From: Streptomyces paradoxus
GTDB taxonomy: Bacteria; Actinomycetota; Actinomycetes; Streptomycetales; Streptomycetaceae
Reading direction: 5' to 3'
Assembly: GCF_014202475.1 (NCBI RefSeq)
Contig: NZ_JACHGV010000003.1
Span: 1 to 64,000 of the forward strand
DNA: 64,000 nucleotides
Shown here: in pieces, positions 34,541-42,786 of the stretch
Numbering within the stretch: position 1 is the stretch's first letter
Layout: every line of letters starts with the position of its first letter
Program-made: the position numbers and the translations under genes
The notes under the pieces: model-generated
Told to the model about the DNA's origin: nothing
The model's database searches: none
Seen by the model: the letters and a program-made list of their open reading frames with translations, nothing else

Positions 34541-34876
34541 TCAGTTTCCCCGCGGGGCGTACATGATCACGGCCATGCCCGCGAGGCAGACCAGCGCGCC
34601 CGTGATGTCCCAGCGGTCCGGGCGGTAGCCGTCCGCGACCACGCCCCACAGGATCGAACCGGCGACGAAGATCCCGCCGTACGCGGCGAGGACGCGGCCG
34701 AAGTGGGCGTCCGGCTGGAACGTGGCGACGAAGCCGTAGGCGCCGAGCGCGAGGACGCCGCCGGCTGCCCAGAGCCAGCCCTTGTGCTCGCGCACGCCCT
34801 GCCAGACGAGCCAGGCACCGCCGATTTCGAGGAGGGCGGCGAGGGAGAAGAGGGCGGCGGAGCGGAGCACGGACAT
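34541..34876 (-). CDS. YnfA-family small membrane protein (UPF0060)
   Basis: A 111-residue protein with four membrane helices and the YnfA pattern: [60 protein letters not shown] and [20 protein letters not shown]. The conserved AAYGG and DxxD regions are present. YnfA proteins resemble SMR-type transporters, but the physiological role is unresolved. ATG 34876 is the start. It lies 38 bases after the HxlR regulator stop on the same strand, so they may be co-transcribed. Confidence 0.88.
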   Translation of the reverse strand: MSVLRSAALFSLAALLEIGGAWLVWQGVREHKGWLWAAGGVLALGAYGFVATFQPDAHFGRVLAAYGGIFVAGSILWGVVADGYRPDRWDITGALVCLAGMAVIMYAPRGN

Positions 34877-34914
34877 GGCGGTCAGCTTCGCATGCGCGCC
34901 CGGTGACGCCGGTG

Positions 34915-35322
34915 TCAGTCGCCGGGGTTGCCGGCGTCGTAGCGCTCGCGGGCGTCCTTGACCTCGTCGAAGTGGTTCTCCGCCCAGTCCTTCACGGCGG
35001 TCAGCAGCAGGGCCAGATTGTGGCCCAGGGGCGTGAGTTCGTAGTCGACGCGGACCGGGACGGACGGGGTGACGGTGCGGGTGAGGAGGCCGTCGCGTTC
35101 CAGTGATCGCAGGGTCTGGGTGAGCATCTTGGGGCTGACGCCGGCGATCCTGCGGCCGAGGTCGCTGTAGCGCAGGGGGCCCGGGGCGAGGGCGGACACG
35201 ACGAGGCTGACCCACTTGTCGCTGATGCGGTCCAGGAGCTGGTTGGTGGGGCAGCTCTTCAGGAACGCGTCGTACTCGATGCGGGCCTGCTCGCGCCGCT
35301 GGGCCGCCGTCATCGTGGCCAT
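34915..35322 (-). CDS. HxlR-family transcriptional regulator
   Basis: A 135-residue winged-helix regulator of the HxlR (MarR-like) family: [22 protein letters not shown] with the early Cys, [33 protein letters not shown] (recognition helix and wing), and [18 protein letters not shown]. The cysteine at residue 24 is a likely redox or electrophile sensor, as in YodB/HypR/QorR. ATG 35322 has GGAGG 6 bases upstream. It is divergent from the quinone-reductase-like gene, the arrangement of QorR and qorA, so it probably represses that gene and itself through repeats at 35354-35381. Confidence 0.9.
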   Translation of the reverse strand: MATMTAAQRREQARIEYDAFLKSCPTNQLLDRISDKWVSLVVSALAPGPLRYSDLGRRIAGVSPKMLTQTLRSLERDGLLTRTVTPSVPVRVDYELTPLGHNLALLLTAVKDWAENHFDEVKDARERYDAGNPGD

Positions 35323-35353
35323 GGCTCACCTCCGGGGTACGTACGCACTCGCA

Positions 35354-35381
35354 GGTAACTACTTACCGATGGATAGTAACT
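35354..35381. promoter_or_regulatory. Candidate HxlR operator between regulator and oxidoreductase
   Basis: GGTAACTACTTACC (35354-35367) is a dyad with 5-bp arms, and AGTAACT (35375-35381) repeats its GTAACT core. The pair lies centrally in the 125-base divergent gap, unusually AT-rich for this genome. Position and symmetry support the call; binding by the neighbouring HxlR protein is inferred. Confidence 0.6.
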
Positions 35382-35447
35382 CTTCCTAGGGTTGTGCGCA
35401 GTGGCCGGGAGAACGTCCCGGCTACCGACGATCCAGGGAGCTTTGCT

Positions 35448-36341
35448 GTGCGTGCTGTAGTGGTGAACTCGTTCGGTGGACCGGAGGCCGTGGAGGTCGT
35501 GGAGACCGAGGTGCCTGAGCCGGGTGCCCGTCAGGTCCGGATCAAGGTCGCGGCGGCCTCCCTGAATCCCGTGGACGCGGGGGTGCGGACCGGTGTCTTC
35601 GGGGGTGCGGGCCGGCGGATCGGGCTCGGCTGGGACGTCGCGGGGACGGTGGACGCGGTGGGCGCGGACGGTTCGTGGAGCGTCGGGGACGAGGTGGTGG
35701 CGCTCGACTACGGCATGGACAAGCCGCTGGGCACGCATGCCGAGTACGTCGTCGTGGACGCGGACGCGGTGGCCCCGGCGCCCGCCACGGTGGACGCCGT
35801 TCACGCGGCGACCCTGCCGCTGAACGCACTGACCGCCGCGCAGGCCCTGGACCGGCTGGAGTTGACGCCGGGCCGGTCGTCGCTGCTGGTGACGGGGGCG
35901 GCCGGTGCGGTCGGCGGGTACGCGGTCCGGCTGGCCGCGCACCGGGGGATACCGGTGACCGGGCTGGCACGGGAGGGGGACGAGGCGTTCGTACGGTCCC
36001 TGGGGGCCCGGCACGTCACGGGTGACGCCATCGCGGACCGGGACTTCGACGCGGTGCTGGACGCCGCCGTCCTCGGTGAGCCGGCCCTGGCGTGGGTGCG
36101 GGACGGGGGCCGGTACATCGGCGTCATCCCGCACGCCGAGCCCGCCTCCGTGCGGGGTGTGCGGACCGGTGCGGTCGAGGTGAGCGCCGACGGGGCCCGG
36201 CTGGCGGAGCTGGTGCGGCTGCTGGACGAGGGGGTGCTGACGACGCGGGTGGCCGAGACGTACGCCCTGGACGACGCCATGAAGGCGCACGCCCGGCTGG
36301 ACGAGGGCGGGGTGCGGGGGCGGCTGGTGCTCGTGCCCTGA
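35448..36341 (+). CDS. NADP-dependent quinone oxidoreductase-like MDR protein
   Basis: A 297-residue zinc-independent medium-chain dehydrogenase/reductase. It has VRIKVAAASLNPVDAGVRTG (substrate domain), LGWDVAGTVDAVG, LPLNALTAAQALDRLEL and LVTGAAGAVGGYAVRLAAHRG (NADP loop AxxGxxG form). The usual structural zinc cysteines are absent. It probably reduces quinones or alpha,beta-unsaturated carbonyls. GTG 35448 has GGGAG about 7 bases upstream. Regulation by the divergent HxlR protein is likely, giving a QorR/QorA-type response to diamide or quinone stress. Confidence 0.87.
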   Translation: MRAVVVNSFGGPEAVEVVETEVPEPGARQVRIKVAAASLNPVDAGVRTGVFGGAGRRIGLGWDVAGTVDAVGADGSWSVGDEVVALDYGMDKPLGTHAEYVVVDADAVAPAPATVDAVHAATLPLNALTAAQALDRLELTPGRSSLLVTGAAGAVGGYAVRLAAHRGIPVTGLAREGDEAFVRSLGARHVTGDAIADRDFDAVLDAAVLGEPALAWVRDGGRYIGVIPHAEPASVRGVRTGAVEVSADGARLAELVRLLDEGVLTTRVAETYALDDAMKAHARLDEGGVRGRLVLVP

Positions 36342-36527
36342 CGGTGCGCGGCCCGCCCGGGCCTCGACGCCCGGGCCTTGTGGGCACCGGCGCGGGCGAG
36401 GGGCAGGGCTTCCCGGGGCCGAGGGGGCCCACCGGGGACCGGCCGACGGGGCCGGCGGGCGTGGTGGGGCCGGTCCGGGCCCCCTTTCGGGAATACCCCC
36501 ACGTGGGCAGCCGTTCCCCAGGTATAG

Positions 36528-36546
36528 TTGAACCGTAAACAACCTG
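36528..36546. promoter_or_regulatory. Candidate operator upstream of the LLM flavoenzyme
   Basis: GTTGAACCGTAAACAACCT contains the dyad GTTG-n9-CAAC and lies 14 bases before the start codon, just before the ribosome site. TATAGT (36524-36529) immediately upstream could be a minus-10 box. MarR-type operators often have TTGAA/CAAC arms. The first ten bases also occur upstream of the methyltransferase gene at 21.6 kb. Confidence 0.45.
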
Positions 36547-36560
36547 GAGGGTGAGCGACC

Positions 36561-37637
36561 ATGCAGTTCGGGATCTTCAGCGTCGGCGACGTCACGCCCG
36601 ACCCCACCACCGGCCGGACGCCCACGGAGCGCGAGCGGATCAAGGCCATGGTCGCCATCGCGCAGAAGGCCGAGGAGGTGGGGCTCGACGTCTTCGCGAC
36701 CGGCGAGCACCACAACCCGCCCTTCGTGCCCTCGTCCCCGACCACGATGCTCGGCTACGTCGCGGCCCGCACCGAGCGGCTGATCCTCTCCACGGCCACG
36801 ACCCTGATCACCACCAACGATCCGGTGAAGATCGCCGAGGACTTCGCGATGCTCCAGCACCTGGCCGACGGCCGGGTGGATCTGATGCTGGGGCGCGGGA
36901 ACACCGGCCCGGTCTACCCCTGGTTCGGGCAGGACATCCGGCAGGGCATCAACCTCGCCGTCGAGAACTACGCCCTGCTCCACCGCCTGTGGCGCGAGGA
37001 CGTCGTCGACTGGGAGGGCAAGTTCCGCACGCCTCTCCAGGGCTTCACCGCCACGCCCCGCCCGCTGGACGGCGTCCCGCCGTTCGTCTGGCACGGCTCC
37101 ATCCGCTCCCCGGAGATCGCCGAGCAGGCCGCGTTCTACGGCGACGGCTTCTTCCACAACAACATCTTCTGGCCGGCCGACCACACCAAGCGCATGGTCG
37201 AGCTGTACCGCGAGCGGTACGCCCACTACGGGCACGGCACGCCCGAACAGGCGATCGTCGGGCTCGGCGGGCACGTCTTCATGCGGAAGAACGCGCAGGA
37301 CGCCGTGCGCGAGTTCCGGCCCTACTTCGACGTCGCCCCGGTCTACGGGCACGGGCCGTCGCTGGAGGACTTCATGGACCAGACGCCGCTGACGGTGGGC
37401 TCCCCCCAGCAGGTCATCGAGAAGACGCTGGCCTTCCGGGAGTACGCGGGCGACTACCAGCGCCAGCTGTTCCTGATCGACCACGCCGGGCTGCCGCTGA
37501 AGACCGTGCTGGAGCAGATCGACCTGCTGGGCGAGGAGGTCGTGCCGGTGCTGCGCAAGGAGTTCGCCGTGGACCGCCCGGCGGACGTGCCCGACGCCCC
37601 CACGCACGCGGCCCGGCTCGCCCGGAGCCGAGGGTGA
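36561..37637 (+). CDS. LLM-class flavin-dependent oxidoreductase
   Basis: A 358-residue luciferase-like monooxygenase: FATGEHHNPPFVPSSPTTMLGYVAARTERL is the family block (shown here at residues about 44-73; key part GEHH). It continues with LAEDFAML-type KIAEDFAMLQHLADGRVDLMLGRGN, then PFVWHGSIRSPEIAEQAAFYGDGF. These bind FMN in a TIM barrel. Relatives use FMNH2 supplied by a separate reductase, and no reductase gene is next to it. GGAGGG precedes ATG 36561 by 9-10 bases. The natural substrate is unknown. Confidence 0.88.
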   Translation: MQFGIFSVGDVTPDPTTGRTPTERERIKAMVAIAQKAEEVGLDVFATGEHHNPPFVPSSPTTMLGYVAARTERLILSTATTLITTNDPVKIAEDFAMLQHLADGRVDLMLGRGNTGPVYPWFGQDIRQGINLAVENYALLHRLWREDVVDWEGKFRTPLQGFTATPRPLDGVPPFVWHGSIRSPEIAEQAAFYGDGFFHNNIFWPADHTKRMVELYRERYAHYGHGTPEQAIVGLGGHVFMRKNAQDAVREFRPYFDVAPVYGHGPSLEDFMDQTPLTVGSPQQVIEKTLAFREYAGDYQRQLFLIDHAGLPLKTVLEQIDLLGEEVVPVLRKEFAVDRPADVPDAPTHAARLARSRG

Positions 37638-37754
37638 GGGGACGGTAGGGCCGGCCTCCGCGGTTGCCCGATCCCTGGTGAGAGGGCAGTAAGAAGGACG
37701 CTCCGGCGCAGCGCATACGGTTCCGGGAACCCCCGGGCTTGGCACACTGGACGC

Positions 37755-38474
37755 GTGCCCCAAACAGTGCTGCTCGCCGAAGACGACCGCGCCATCCGCA
37801 ATGCCCTGGAGCGGGCCCTGACCCTGGAGGGCTACCAGGTCATGGCGGTCGCCGACGGGGTCGAGGCGCTGGCGCAGGCCCACCGCAACCGTCCGGACGT
37901 GCTCGTCCTGGACGTGATGATGCCCGGCATCGACGGGCTCCAGGTCTGCCGGGTGCTGCGCGCCGAGGGCGACCGGACGCCCGTGCTGATGCTGACGGCC
38001 CTCGTGGAGACCGCCGACCGGATCGCCGGCCTGGACGCGGGCGCCGACGACTACGTCGTCAAGCCCTTCGACGTGGAGGAGGTCTTCGCCCGGCTGCGCG
38101 CCCTGCTGCGCCGCACCAGCCCGGTGGGCGCCGGGAGCGCACCGGCGGCCGAGGCGCCCCGGCCCCTGCCGGAGCGGTTCATCGACGCCGCCGGCATCCG
38201 CATGGACCCGCAGGCGCGCCGGGTCTGGCGCGGCGCGCGCGAGCTGGAGCTGACCCGCACCGAGTTCGAGCTGCTGGAACTGCTGGTGCGCAACGCGGGC
38301 ATCGTCCTCGACCACTCGACGATCTACGACCGCATCTGGGGCTACGACTTCGGGCCCGGCTCGAAGAACCTCGCCGTCTACGTCGGCTACCTGCGCCGCA
38401 AGCTCGACGAGCCGGACGCGCCGCAGCTGATCCACACGGTCCGGGGCGTGGGTTACGTGCTGCGGGAGGACTGA
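37755..38474 (+). CDS. OmpR-family response regulator
   Basis: A 239-residue regulator. The receiver has the acidic pair LLAEDD (10-11), phospho-acceptor Asp53 in VLVLDVMMPGIDG, Thr81 and Lys103 (VVKPF). A 30-residue linker leads to an OmpR winged helix with LELTRTEFELLELLVRNAG and KNLAVYVGYLRRKLDEP, ending GVGYVLRED. It resembles MprA/PrrA-type regulators. GTG 37755 has little ribosome-site signal and may be leaderless. The kinase gene starts directly after the stop. Confidence 0.93.
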   Translation: MPQTVLLAEDDRAIRNALERALTLEGYQVMAVADGVEALAQAHRNRPDVLVLDVMMPGIDGLQVCRVLRAEGDRTPVLMLTALVETADRIAGLDAGADDYVVKPFDVEEVFARLRALLRRTSPVGAGSAPAAEAPRPLPERFIDAAGIRMDPQARRVWRGARELELTRTEFELLELLVRNAGIVLDHSTIYDRIWGYDFGPGSKNLAVYVGYLRRKLDEPDAPQLIHTVRGVGYVLRED

Positions 38475-39908
38475 GTGGGCCGCCTGCGCCGGCTGCTGGT
38501 CGGGCGGCGGCCGGGGCTGGTCTCGCTGCGCACCACCTTCGCGGTGTCCTTCGCGGCGGTGACCGCGGCCGTGACGATCCTGGTCGGCATCCTGTCGTAC
38601 AGCGCCGCCGCGCGGCTGGTGCGGGTGGACCAGCAGACCGTGTTCGACGAGGTCGTGCAGGATCTCCGCGACGAGGTGCGGGAGAACCACATGACGCCCG
38701 GCGACTTCTCGTCCGCCGCGCCGGGCCACGACCTGGTGCGGCCGGCCCGGACGGACGTGCAGGTGCTCGGCCCGGACGGGCACGTCGTCGACCGGGGCAG
38801 CCCGGGGCTGCCGGTCACCGGCGCCGACGTGCGGATCGCCGCCGCGGCCTCCTCCGGGGAGGTGGCCGAGCACAAGGACGTCGACGTGGGCGACGACGTC
38901 TACCGCGTCGCCACCGTCTCCCTCGGCGACGGCCGGGGTGCGGTGCAGGTCGCCCAGGAGTTCAGCGACGTCGAGGACCTGCTGCGGGTGCTCCAGCAGC
39001 GGACGCTGCTGCTCGTGGCCGCCGTGGTGGTCGGCGCCGGGCTGTTCGGCTGGTGGCTGGCCCGGCGGATCACGCGCCGCCTGGTCGTGCTGACCGACGC
39101 CGCCGAGGACGTCGCCCGCACCCGCCGCCTGGGCATCCAAGTGCCCGTGGCCGGACACGACGAGGTGGGCCGCCTCGGCCGGGCCTTCGACCGCATGCTG
39201 GGCCGGCTCGCCCAGTCCGAGGAGGACCAGCGCCGCCTGGTCCAGGACGCGGGCCACGAGCTGCGCACGCCGCTCACCTCGCTGCGCACGAACATCTCCC
39301 TGCTGCGCCGGATCGGCGAACTCCCTCCGGAGGCCCGCGAGGAACTGGTCGCCGACCTGGGCCAGGAGGCCCGTGAACTGACCGACCTGGTCAACGAACT
39401 GGTGGATCTCGCGGCCGGGCAGTCCGACACCGAGCCGCCGCGGCGGGTGGACGTCGCGGACATCGCCGAGGAGGTGGCGGGGGTGGCCCGGCGGCGCAGC
39501 GGCCGGGAGATCCTGCTGCGCGCGAGCGGCGACACCACGACCGACGGCCGGCCCGGGATGCTGACCCGGGCGCTGTCCAACCTCGTCGAGAACGCGGTGA
39601 AGTTCGACCAGGGCGGCCGGGCCCCCGTCGAGATCGTCGTCTCGGGGCCCGCCCGCCCCGGCACGATCCGGGTCGAGGTCCTCGACCGCGGCCCGGGCAT
39701 CGCCGACAGCGACCTCACCCGTGTGTTCGACCGCTTCTACCGGGCCGCCGACGCCCGCTCCCTGCCGGGCTCCGGCCTGGGGCTGTCCATCGTCCGCGAG
39801 GTGGCACTGGCGCACGGGGGAGCGCCGTTCGCCTTCCGGCGGGACGGGGGCGGGACGGTCACCGGGTTCACCGTGGGCGGGCGGCCGGCGGCGAACGGCG
39901 ACGGGTGA
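38475..39908 (+). CDS. Sensor histidine kinase (MprB-like)
   Basis: A 477-residue kinase with two membrane helices (about 20-45 and 175-195) flanking a 130-residue extracytoplasmic sensor, a HAMP domain (RRITRRLVVLTDAAEDVART onward), an HisKA domain with phospho-acceptor His261 in QDAGHELRTPLTSLRTNISL, and an HATPase domain with NLVENAVKF (N box), DRGPGIAD (G1) and GSGLGLSIV (G2). It would phosphorylate the regulator encoded immediately upstream; the two are joined with zero spacing (TGA-GTG). The signal is unknown; related MprAB pairs sense envelope stress. Confidence 0.93.
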   Translation: MGRLRRLLVGRRPGLVSLRTTFAVSFAAVTAAVTILVGILSYSAAARLVRVDQQTVFDEVVQDLRDEVRENHMTPGDFSSAAPGHDLVRPARTDVQVLGPDGHVVDRGSPGLPVTGADVRIAAAASSGEVAEHKDVDVGDDVYRVATVSLGDGRGAVQVAQEFSDVEDLLRVLQQRTLLLVAAVVVGAGLFGWWLARRITRRLVVLTDAAEDVARTRRLGIQVPVAGHDEVGRLGRAFDRMLGRLAQSEEDQRRLVQDAGHELRTPLTSLRTNISLLRRIGELPPEAREELVADLGQEARELTDLVNELVDLAAGQSDTEPPRRVDVADIAEEVAGVARRRSGREILLRASGDTTTDGRPGMLTRALSNLVENAVKFDQGGRAPVEIVVSGPARPGTIRVEVLDRGPGIADSDLTRVFDRFYRAADARSLPGSGLGLSIVREVALAHGGAPFAFRRDGGGTVTGFTVGGRPAANGDG

Positions 39909-39955
39909 GAAGCGGGCGTGCAGCCGGGCCGCCACCGCCGTCGCGAGGCGGTCCG

Positions 39956-40756
39956 TCAGTCCCCGAGGGAGTAGAACCGCACCGGGGAGTTGGGCCGGAA
40001 CCCGATCCGCGGGTAGACGGGTGCTCCGGCGGCGGTCGCGTGCAGCGTGGCCCGGGTCAGGCCGGTCGCCCGGGCCCCCTCGTGCAGCGCCTTGCGGGTC
40101 ACGGCCTCCCCGTACCCTCGCCGCTCCCACGCCGGATTGGTGGCGACGAGCACGACGAAGAGCCGCCCGTCCGCCTCGACGGTGGCGGCGCAGGTCACGG
40201 GGACCCCGTCCCGCAGCCCCAGGTACGCGAACACCCCGCTCTTCCACAGCGAGGACCCGGCGAGCCCGTCCCGCCCGTCCTCCAGGGGGAATCCGTAGGC
40301 GCGCGAGTTGATGTCCGCGTAGGAGTGCAGGAGTTCGTCGTCACGTACGCGCACGAAGGTCAGCTCGGGGTGGACGGGGTCGGGAACCGGCAGCAGGTCT
40401 CCCGCCGTGCCGGTGCCCGGGAAGGCGTACCGCAGCCCCGCCCGCCCGGCGGATTCGTCCAGCGCGGCGCGTGCCGGGCCGTCGAGCAGATCCTCGAAGA
40501 CCCACAGGAACCCGGAGTGGGATTTCGACCGCATGATCCCGGCGGCCTCGTCCAGCCGCTGCTTCAGCAGTCCGGGGTCCGCGCCGACGTCGGTCAGGGT
40601 CACGCAGTTCCAGAAGGCGAACCGGCAGTCGGCCCACCGCACGGCGATGCCCGGCAGGTCGCGCACGTCGGCATCCGGATCCCGGTCGAGCACCATGGCC
40701 CGCCAGACCGTTGCGAGCTGCTCCACCGATTCGACCGACTCCGCGAGATCACGCAC
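39956..40756 (-). CDS. GNAT-family N-acetyltransferase
   Basis: A 266-residue protein. The C-terminal half has the GNAT acetyl-CoA site: RLFVVLVATNPAWERRGYGEAVTRKAL (R/Q-x-x-G-x-G/A form ERRGYG, about residue 210), followed by LHATAAGAPVYPRIGFRP. The N-terminal half (LATVWRAMVLDRDPDADVRDLPG, FAFWNCVTLTD) resembles a second, degenerate GNAT-like domain, so the protein may be a tandem GNAT. The substrate is unknown. GTG 40756 is used. It converges on the kinase gene. Confidence 0.83.
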   Translation of the reverse strand: MRDLAESVESVEQLATVWRAMVLDRDPDADVRDLPGIAVRWADCRFAFWNCVTLTDVGADPGLLKQRLDEAAGIMRSKSHSGFLWVFEDLLDGPARAALDESAGRAGLRYAFPGTGTAGDLLPVPDPVHPELTFVRVRDDELLHSYADINSRAYGFPLEDGRDGLAGSSLWKSGVFAYLGLRDGVPVTCAATVEADGRLFVVLVATNPAWERRGYGEAVTRKALHEGARATGLTRATLHATAAGAPVYPRIGFRPNSPVRFYSLGD

Positions 40757-40935
40757 CAGGGCCCCCTCAGGTCACCGACTTCCGCCGCACTCCTACTGCC
40801 CGTCAGACGCCCGGCTCATCCACCGGCCCGGCGAGGGCACGTCGTCCGGGGGAGAAGCGCGGCGTGCGCCCGGCCGGTCCCTGTTTCGCGACCACCCGAG
40901 GCGCCCGGCCGGACCGTTGCATAAAATCCACTCCC

Positions 40936-41295
40936 ATGGCGAAGCCCGACGAGCTGATCGTTGACATCGCTGCCCGTGTGGAGTCCGGGCAGAGCACTCA
41001 GATGTCCCTGACCGTGGTCACCGGTGGTGCTGTCATCACCGGCAGGCTGGCTCCAGAAGCCGTGTGGAGGCAGAGAGTCTCGGAGGTGCTGACCAACTCC
41101 GCCCGGCTGGGCGAGTTCTCCGCGGTCTTCGACACCCCGGTGGAGAAGGGCGGGCCACCGACACATCTGCACTTCCACGTCGCCCGCATCCTCCAGGGCA
41201 CCGTGGGGATCCCGGAGACGGGCGGGATGTACCGCGTCGCGATCGAGGACGTCAGTGCCTGGACCGTGGGGGACTTCAGCTACTCGGATCACTGA
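40936..41295 (+). CDS. Conserved hypothetical protein
   Basis: A 119-residue soluble protein, beginning MAKPDELIVDIAARVESGQSTQ. The middle is beta-rich (MSLTVVTGGAVITGRLAPEAVW) and the end reads LHFHVARILQGTVGIPETGGMYRVAIEDVSAWTVGD. I recognise no catalytic motif. The pattern of short beta strands suggests a small Sm-like or gas-vesicle-like accessory fold, but that is a guess. ATG 40936 has no clear ribosome site; TAAAAT (40922-40927) lies 9 bases upstream and could be a minus-10 box of a leaderless transcript. It stands alone. Confidence 0.6.
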   Translation: MAKPDELIVDIAARVESGQSTQMSLTVVTGGAVITGRLAPEAVWRQRVSEVLTNSARLGEFSAVFDTPVEKGGPPTHLHFHVARILQGTVGIPETGGMYRVAIEDVSAWTVGDFSYSDH

Positions 41296-41336
41296 CCCGG
41301 CACCCTCGGTCTCCGCGCCCGCCCGTGGCGGATCCG

Positions 41337-42230
41337 TCATGGGGCCGTGGCAGGGCGCGGGGCACCGTGGAAGACCTGGCTGGTGTGCCAGGCACGGTGG
41401 GCGGCCGCGACGGGGCGCGTGCCCGGCTGCGGGCCGACCAGCGGGCGGCCCGCGAGCGCTGTGACGTGCTCGTGGGCGGCGGTGCTGTGCCCGATGAAAC
41501 GCTGCGAGACCAGGATGCGGTGGCCGTCGCCGACTCCGAGGACACCCTTGTCGAAGAGCTTGTGGTGCAGCGAGCACAGGCACAGCCCGTTGTCGACGTC
41601 GTCGGGTCCGCCGAACGCCCACCAGCGCACGTGCGCGGCCTCCAGCCCGACCGGGACCGTGCCGATCCGGCCGTCGTAGCCGCAGAAGGCGCACCGGTAC
41701 TCGTAAGCGGTCAGCACCAGATCGCGCATCCGCCGGCTGCGCTGCCGGCGTACCTCCGGGCGCCGCCCGGTCTCCGGTTCTTCCAGCTCCAGGCCGACGG
41801 CCTCGCAGAGGTCGCCGTGCAGGGAGGGCGGGAAGTGCAGGTCGAGCAGGACCCGCGCGATGCGGCCGAGCAGCGCCGGTTCACGCCGCAGGGCCGCCCT
41901 CAGGTCGGGCGCGAGCCGCCCCGCCGCACCCGTCTCCCTCAGCTCCCGCACGCCGCTGCCGGGGCTGCCCGGCCCGCGCTCGGTCCGCACCTCCCACACC
42001 CCGTCGCTGACGAGGTGGTGGAACGGATACGCAGGGCTCGTCCTGTTGGGCGGGCCGTACTCGGCCAGCAGCCGGGCCAGGTCCTCCTCCACCGCGCCGT
42101 AGCGCAGCTCGCCGTCGGCGTTCTCCTGGAACCGGCCGAGGGCGTAGAGGAACAGCAGGGGCTTGTGCGGCGCCCTCGTCCCGCCCCTGCTCCACTGCCG
42201 TAACGTCGCGCTGCGCTCCAGCCAGTCCAT
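41337..42230 (-). CDS. Phosphorothioate-dependent HNH restriction endonuclease (SprMcrA/ScoMcrA-like)
   Basis: This 297-residue protein has two parts. Residues 1-145 resemble the sulfur-binding domain of type IV enzymes such as ScoMcrA and SprMcrA (GGTRAPHKPLLFLYALGRF; YPFHHLVSDGVWEV). Residues 170-235 are a zinc HNH nuclease with Cys180-x2-Cys183, AAHVRWWAFGGPDDVDNGLCL (catalytic His200) and Cys217-x-Cys219-SLHH. Such enzymes cut DNA carrying phosphorothioate bonds made by Dnd proteins. No dnd genes are in the window, fitting a role against modified incoming DNA. Codon 10 is TTA (42201-42203), so translation may depend on the bldA tRNA. It is probably horizontally mobile within streptomycetes. 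Confidence 0.8.
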   Translation of the reverse strand: MDWLERSATLRQWSRGGTRAPHKPLLFLYALGRFQENADGELRYGAVEEDLARLLAEYGPPNRTSPAYPFHHLVSDGVWEVRTERGPGSPGSGVRELRETGAAGRLAPDLRAALRREPALLGRIARVLLDLHFPPSLHGDLCEAVGLELEEPETGRRPEVRRQRSRRMRDLVLTAYEYRCAFCGYDGRIGTVPVGLEAAHVRWWAFGGPDDVDNGLCLCSLHHKLFDKGVLGVGDGHRILVSQRFIGHSTAAHEHVTALAGRPLVGPQPGTRPVAAAHRAWHTSQVFHGAPRPATAP

Positions 42231-42265
42231 GGCCGCTGATCGTATGCCGGTGCCTTACGCGGACG

Positions 42266-42685
42266 TCACGCTTCCCGCTGGGCGTCGATCTCGGCGATCA
42301 GTGCCTCGATGCGCTGCCTGATCTCGTCGCGGATGGGGCGGACGGCTTCGACGCCCTTGCCGGCCGGGTCTTCCAGGGCCCAGTCGAGGTACTTCTTGCC
42401 GGGGAAGACCGGGCAGGCGTCGCCGCAGCCCATGGTGATGACGTAGTCGGACGCCCGGACGGCCTCGGTGGTGAGGATCTTCGGTTCGGCGCCGGCGATG
42501 TCGACGCCGACTTCCTTCATCGCCTCGACGGCGGAGGGGTTGACCCGGTCGCCGGGGATGGAGCCGGCGGAGCGGACCTCGATCCGGTCGCCTGCGAGGT
42601 GGGAGAGGAATCCGGCAGCCATCTGCGAGCGTCCGGCGTTGTGGACGCAGACGAACAGCACGGAGGTGAGCGGGCTGGAGGACAT
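42266..42685 (-). CDS. arsC: Arsenate reductase, LMW-phosphatase type
   Basis: A 139-residue ArsC. The active-site loop is FVCVHNAGRSQ with Cys13 and Arg19 (CX5R). The redox relay cysteines are Cys87 and Cys91 in MGCGDACPVFPG, and the acid Asp lies in LEDPAGK (about 106). It reduces As(V) to As(III), recycled by thioredoxin or mycothiol/mycoredoxin in actinobacteria. ATG 42685 has AAGGAAG about 6 bases upstream. It is divergent from arsR1-acr3 and shares the repeat-rich intergenic region with them. Confidence 0.95.
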   Translation of the reverse strand: MSSSPLTSVLFVCVHNAGRSQMAAGFLSHLAGDRIEVRSAGSIPGDRVNPSAVEAMKEVGVDIAGAEPKILTTEAVRASDYVITMGCGDACPVFPGKKYLDWALEDPAGKGVEAVRPIRDEIRQRIEALIAEIDAQREA

Positions 42686-42720
42686 CGGTTCTTCCTTCGA
42701 TCGGGGCGCCCTCGGGCGGA

Positions 42721-42783
42721 GGGATACGTATCCCGGACATCAGCCCCGGCTGGTATCAGCTCGGAGTGATGTGACAGTATCAG
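42721..42783. promoter_or_regulatory. arsC-arsR1 divergent control region
   Basis: A perfect 14-bp palindrome GGGATACGTATCCC occupies 42721-42734, and ATCAG repeats three times at 42739, 42755 and 42779 (spacings 16 and 24). ATCA (42755-42758) and TGAT (42767-42770) also form a dyad, as in ArsR operators. CAGTAT at 42775-42780 sits 7 bases before the arsR1 ATG, which has no ribosome site, so arsR1 may be leaderless. Confidence 0.55.
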
Positions 42784-42786
42784 CCC

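Noticed and set aside
35310..40247. A 1645-codon open frame on the minus strand
   Set aside because: It is the antisense of five well-supported genes (oxidoreductase, LLM enzyme, response regulator, kinase and part of GNAT), and its translation is a His/Arg/Pro/Gly-rich GC artefact.
41337..42230. HNH gene as a homing endonuclease or an insertion element
   Set aside because: No intron or inverted repeats flank it, and the N-terminal half resembles a sulfur-binding domain.
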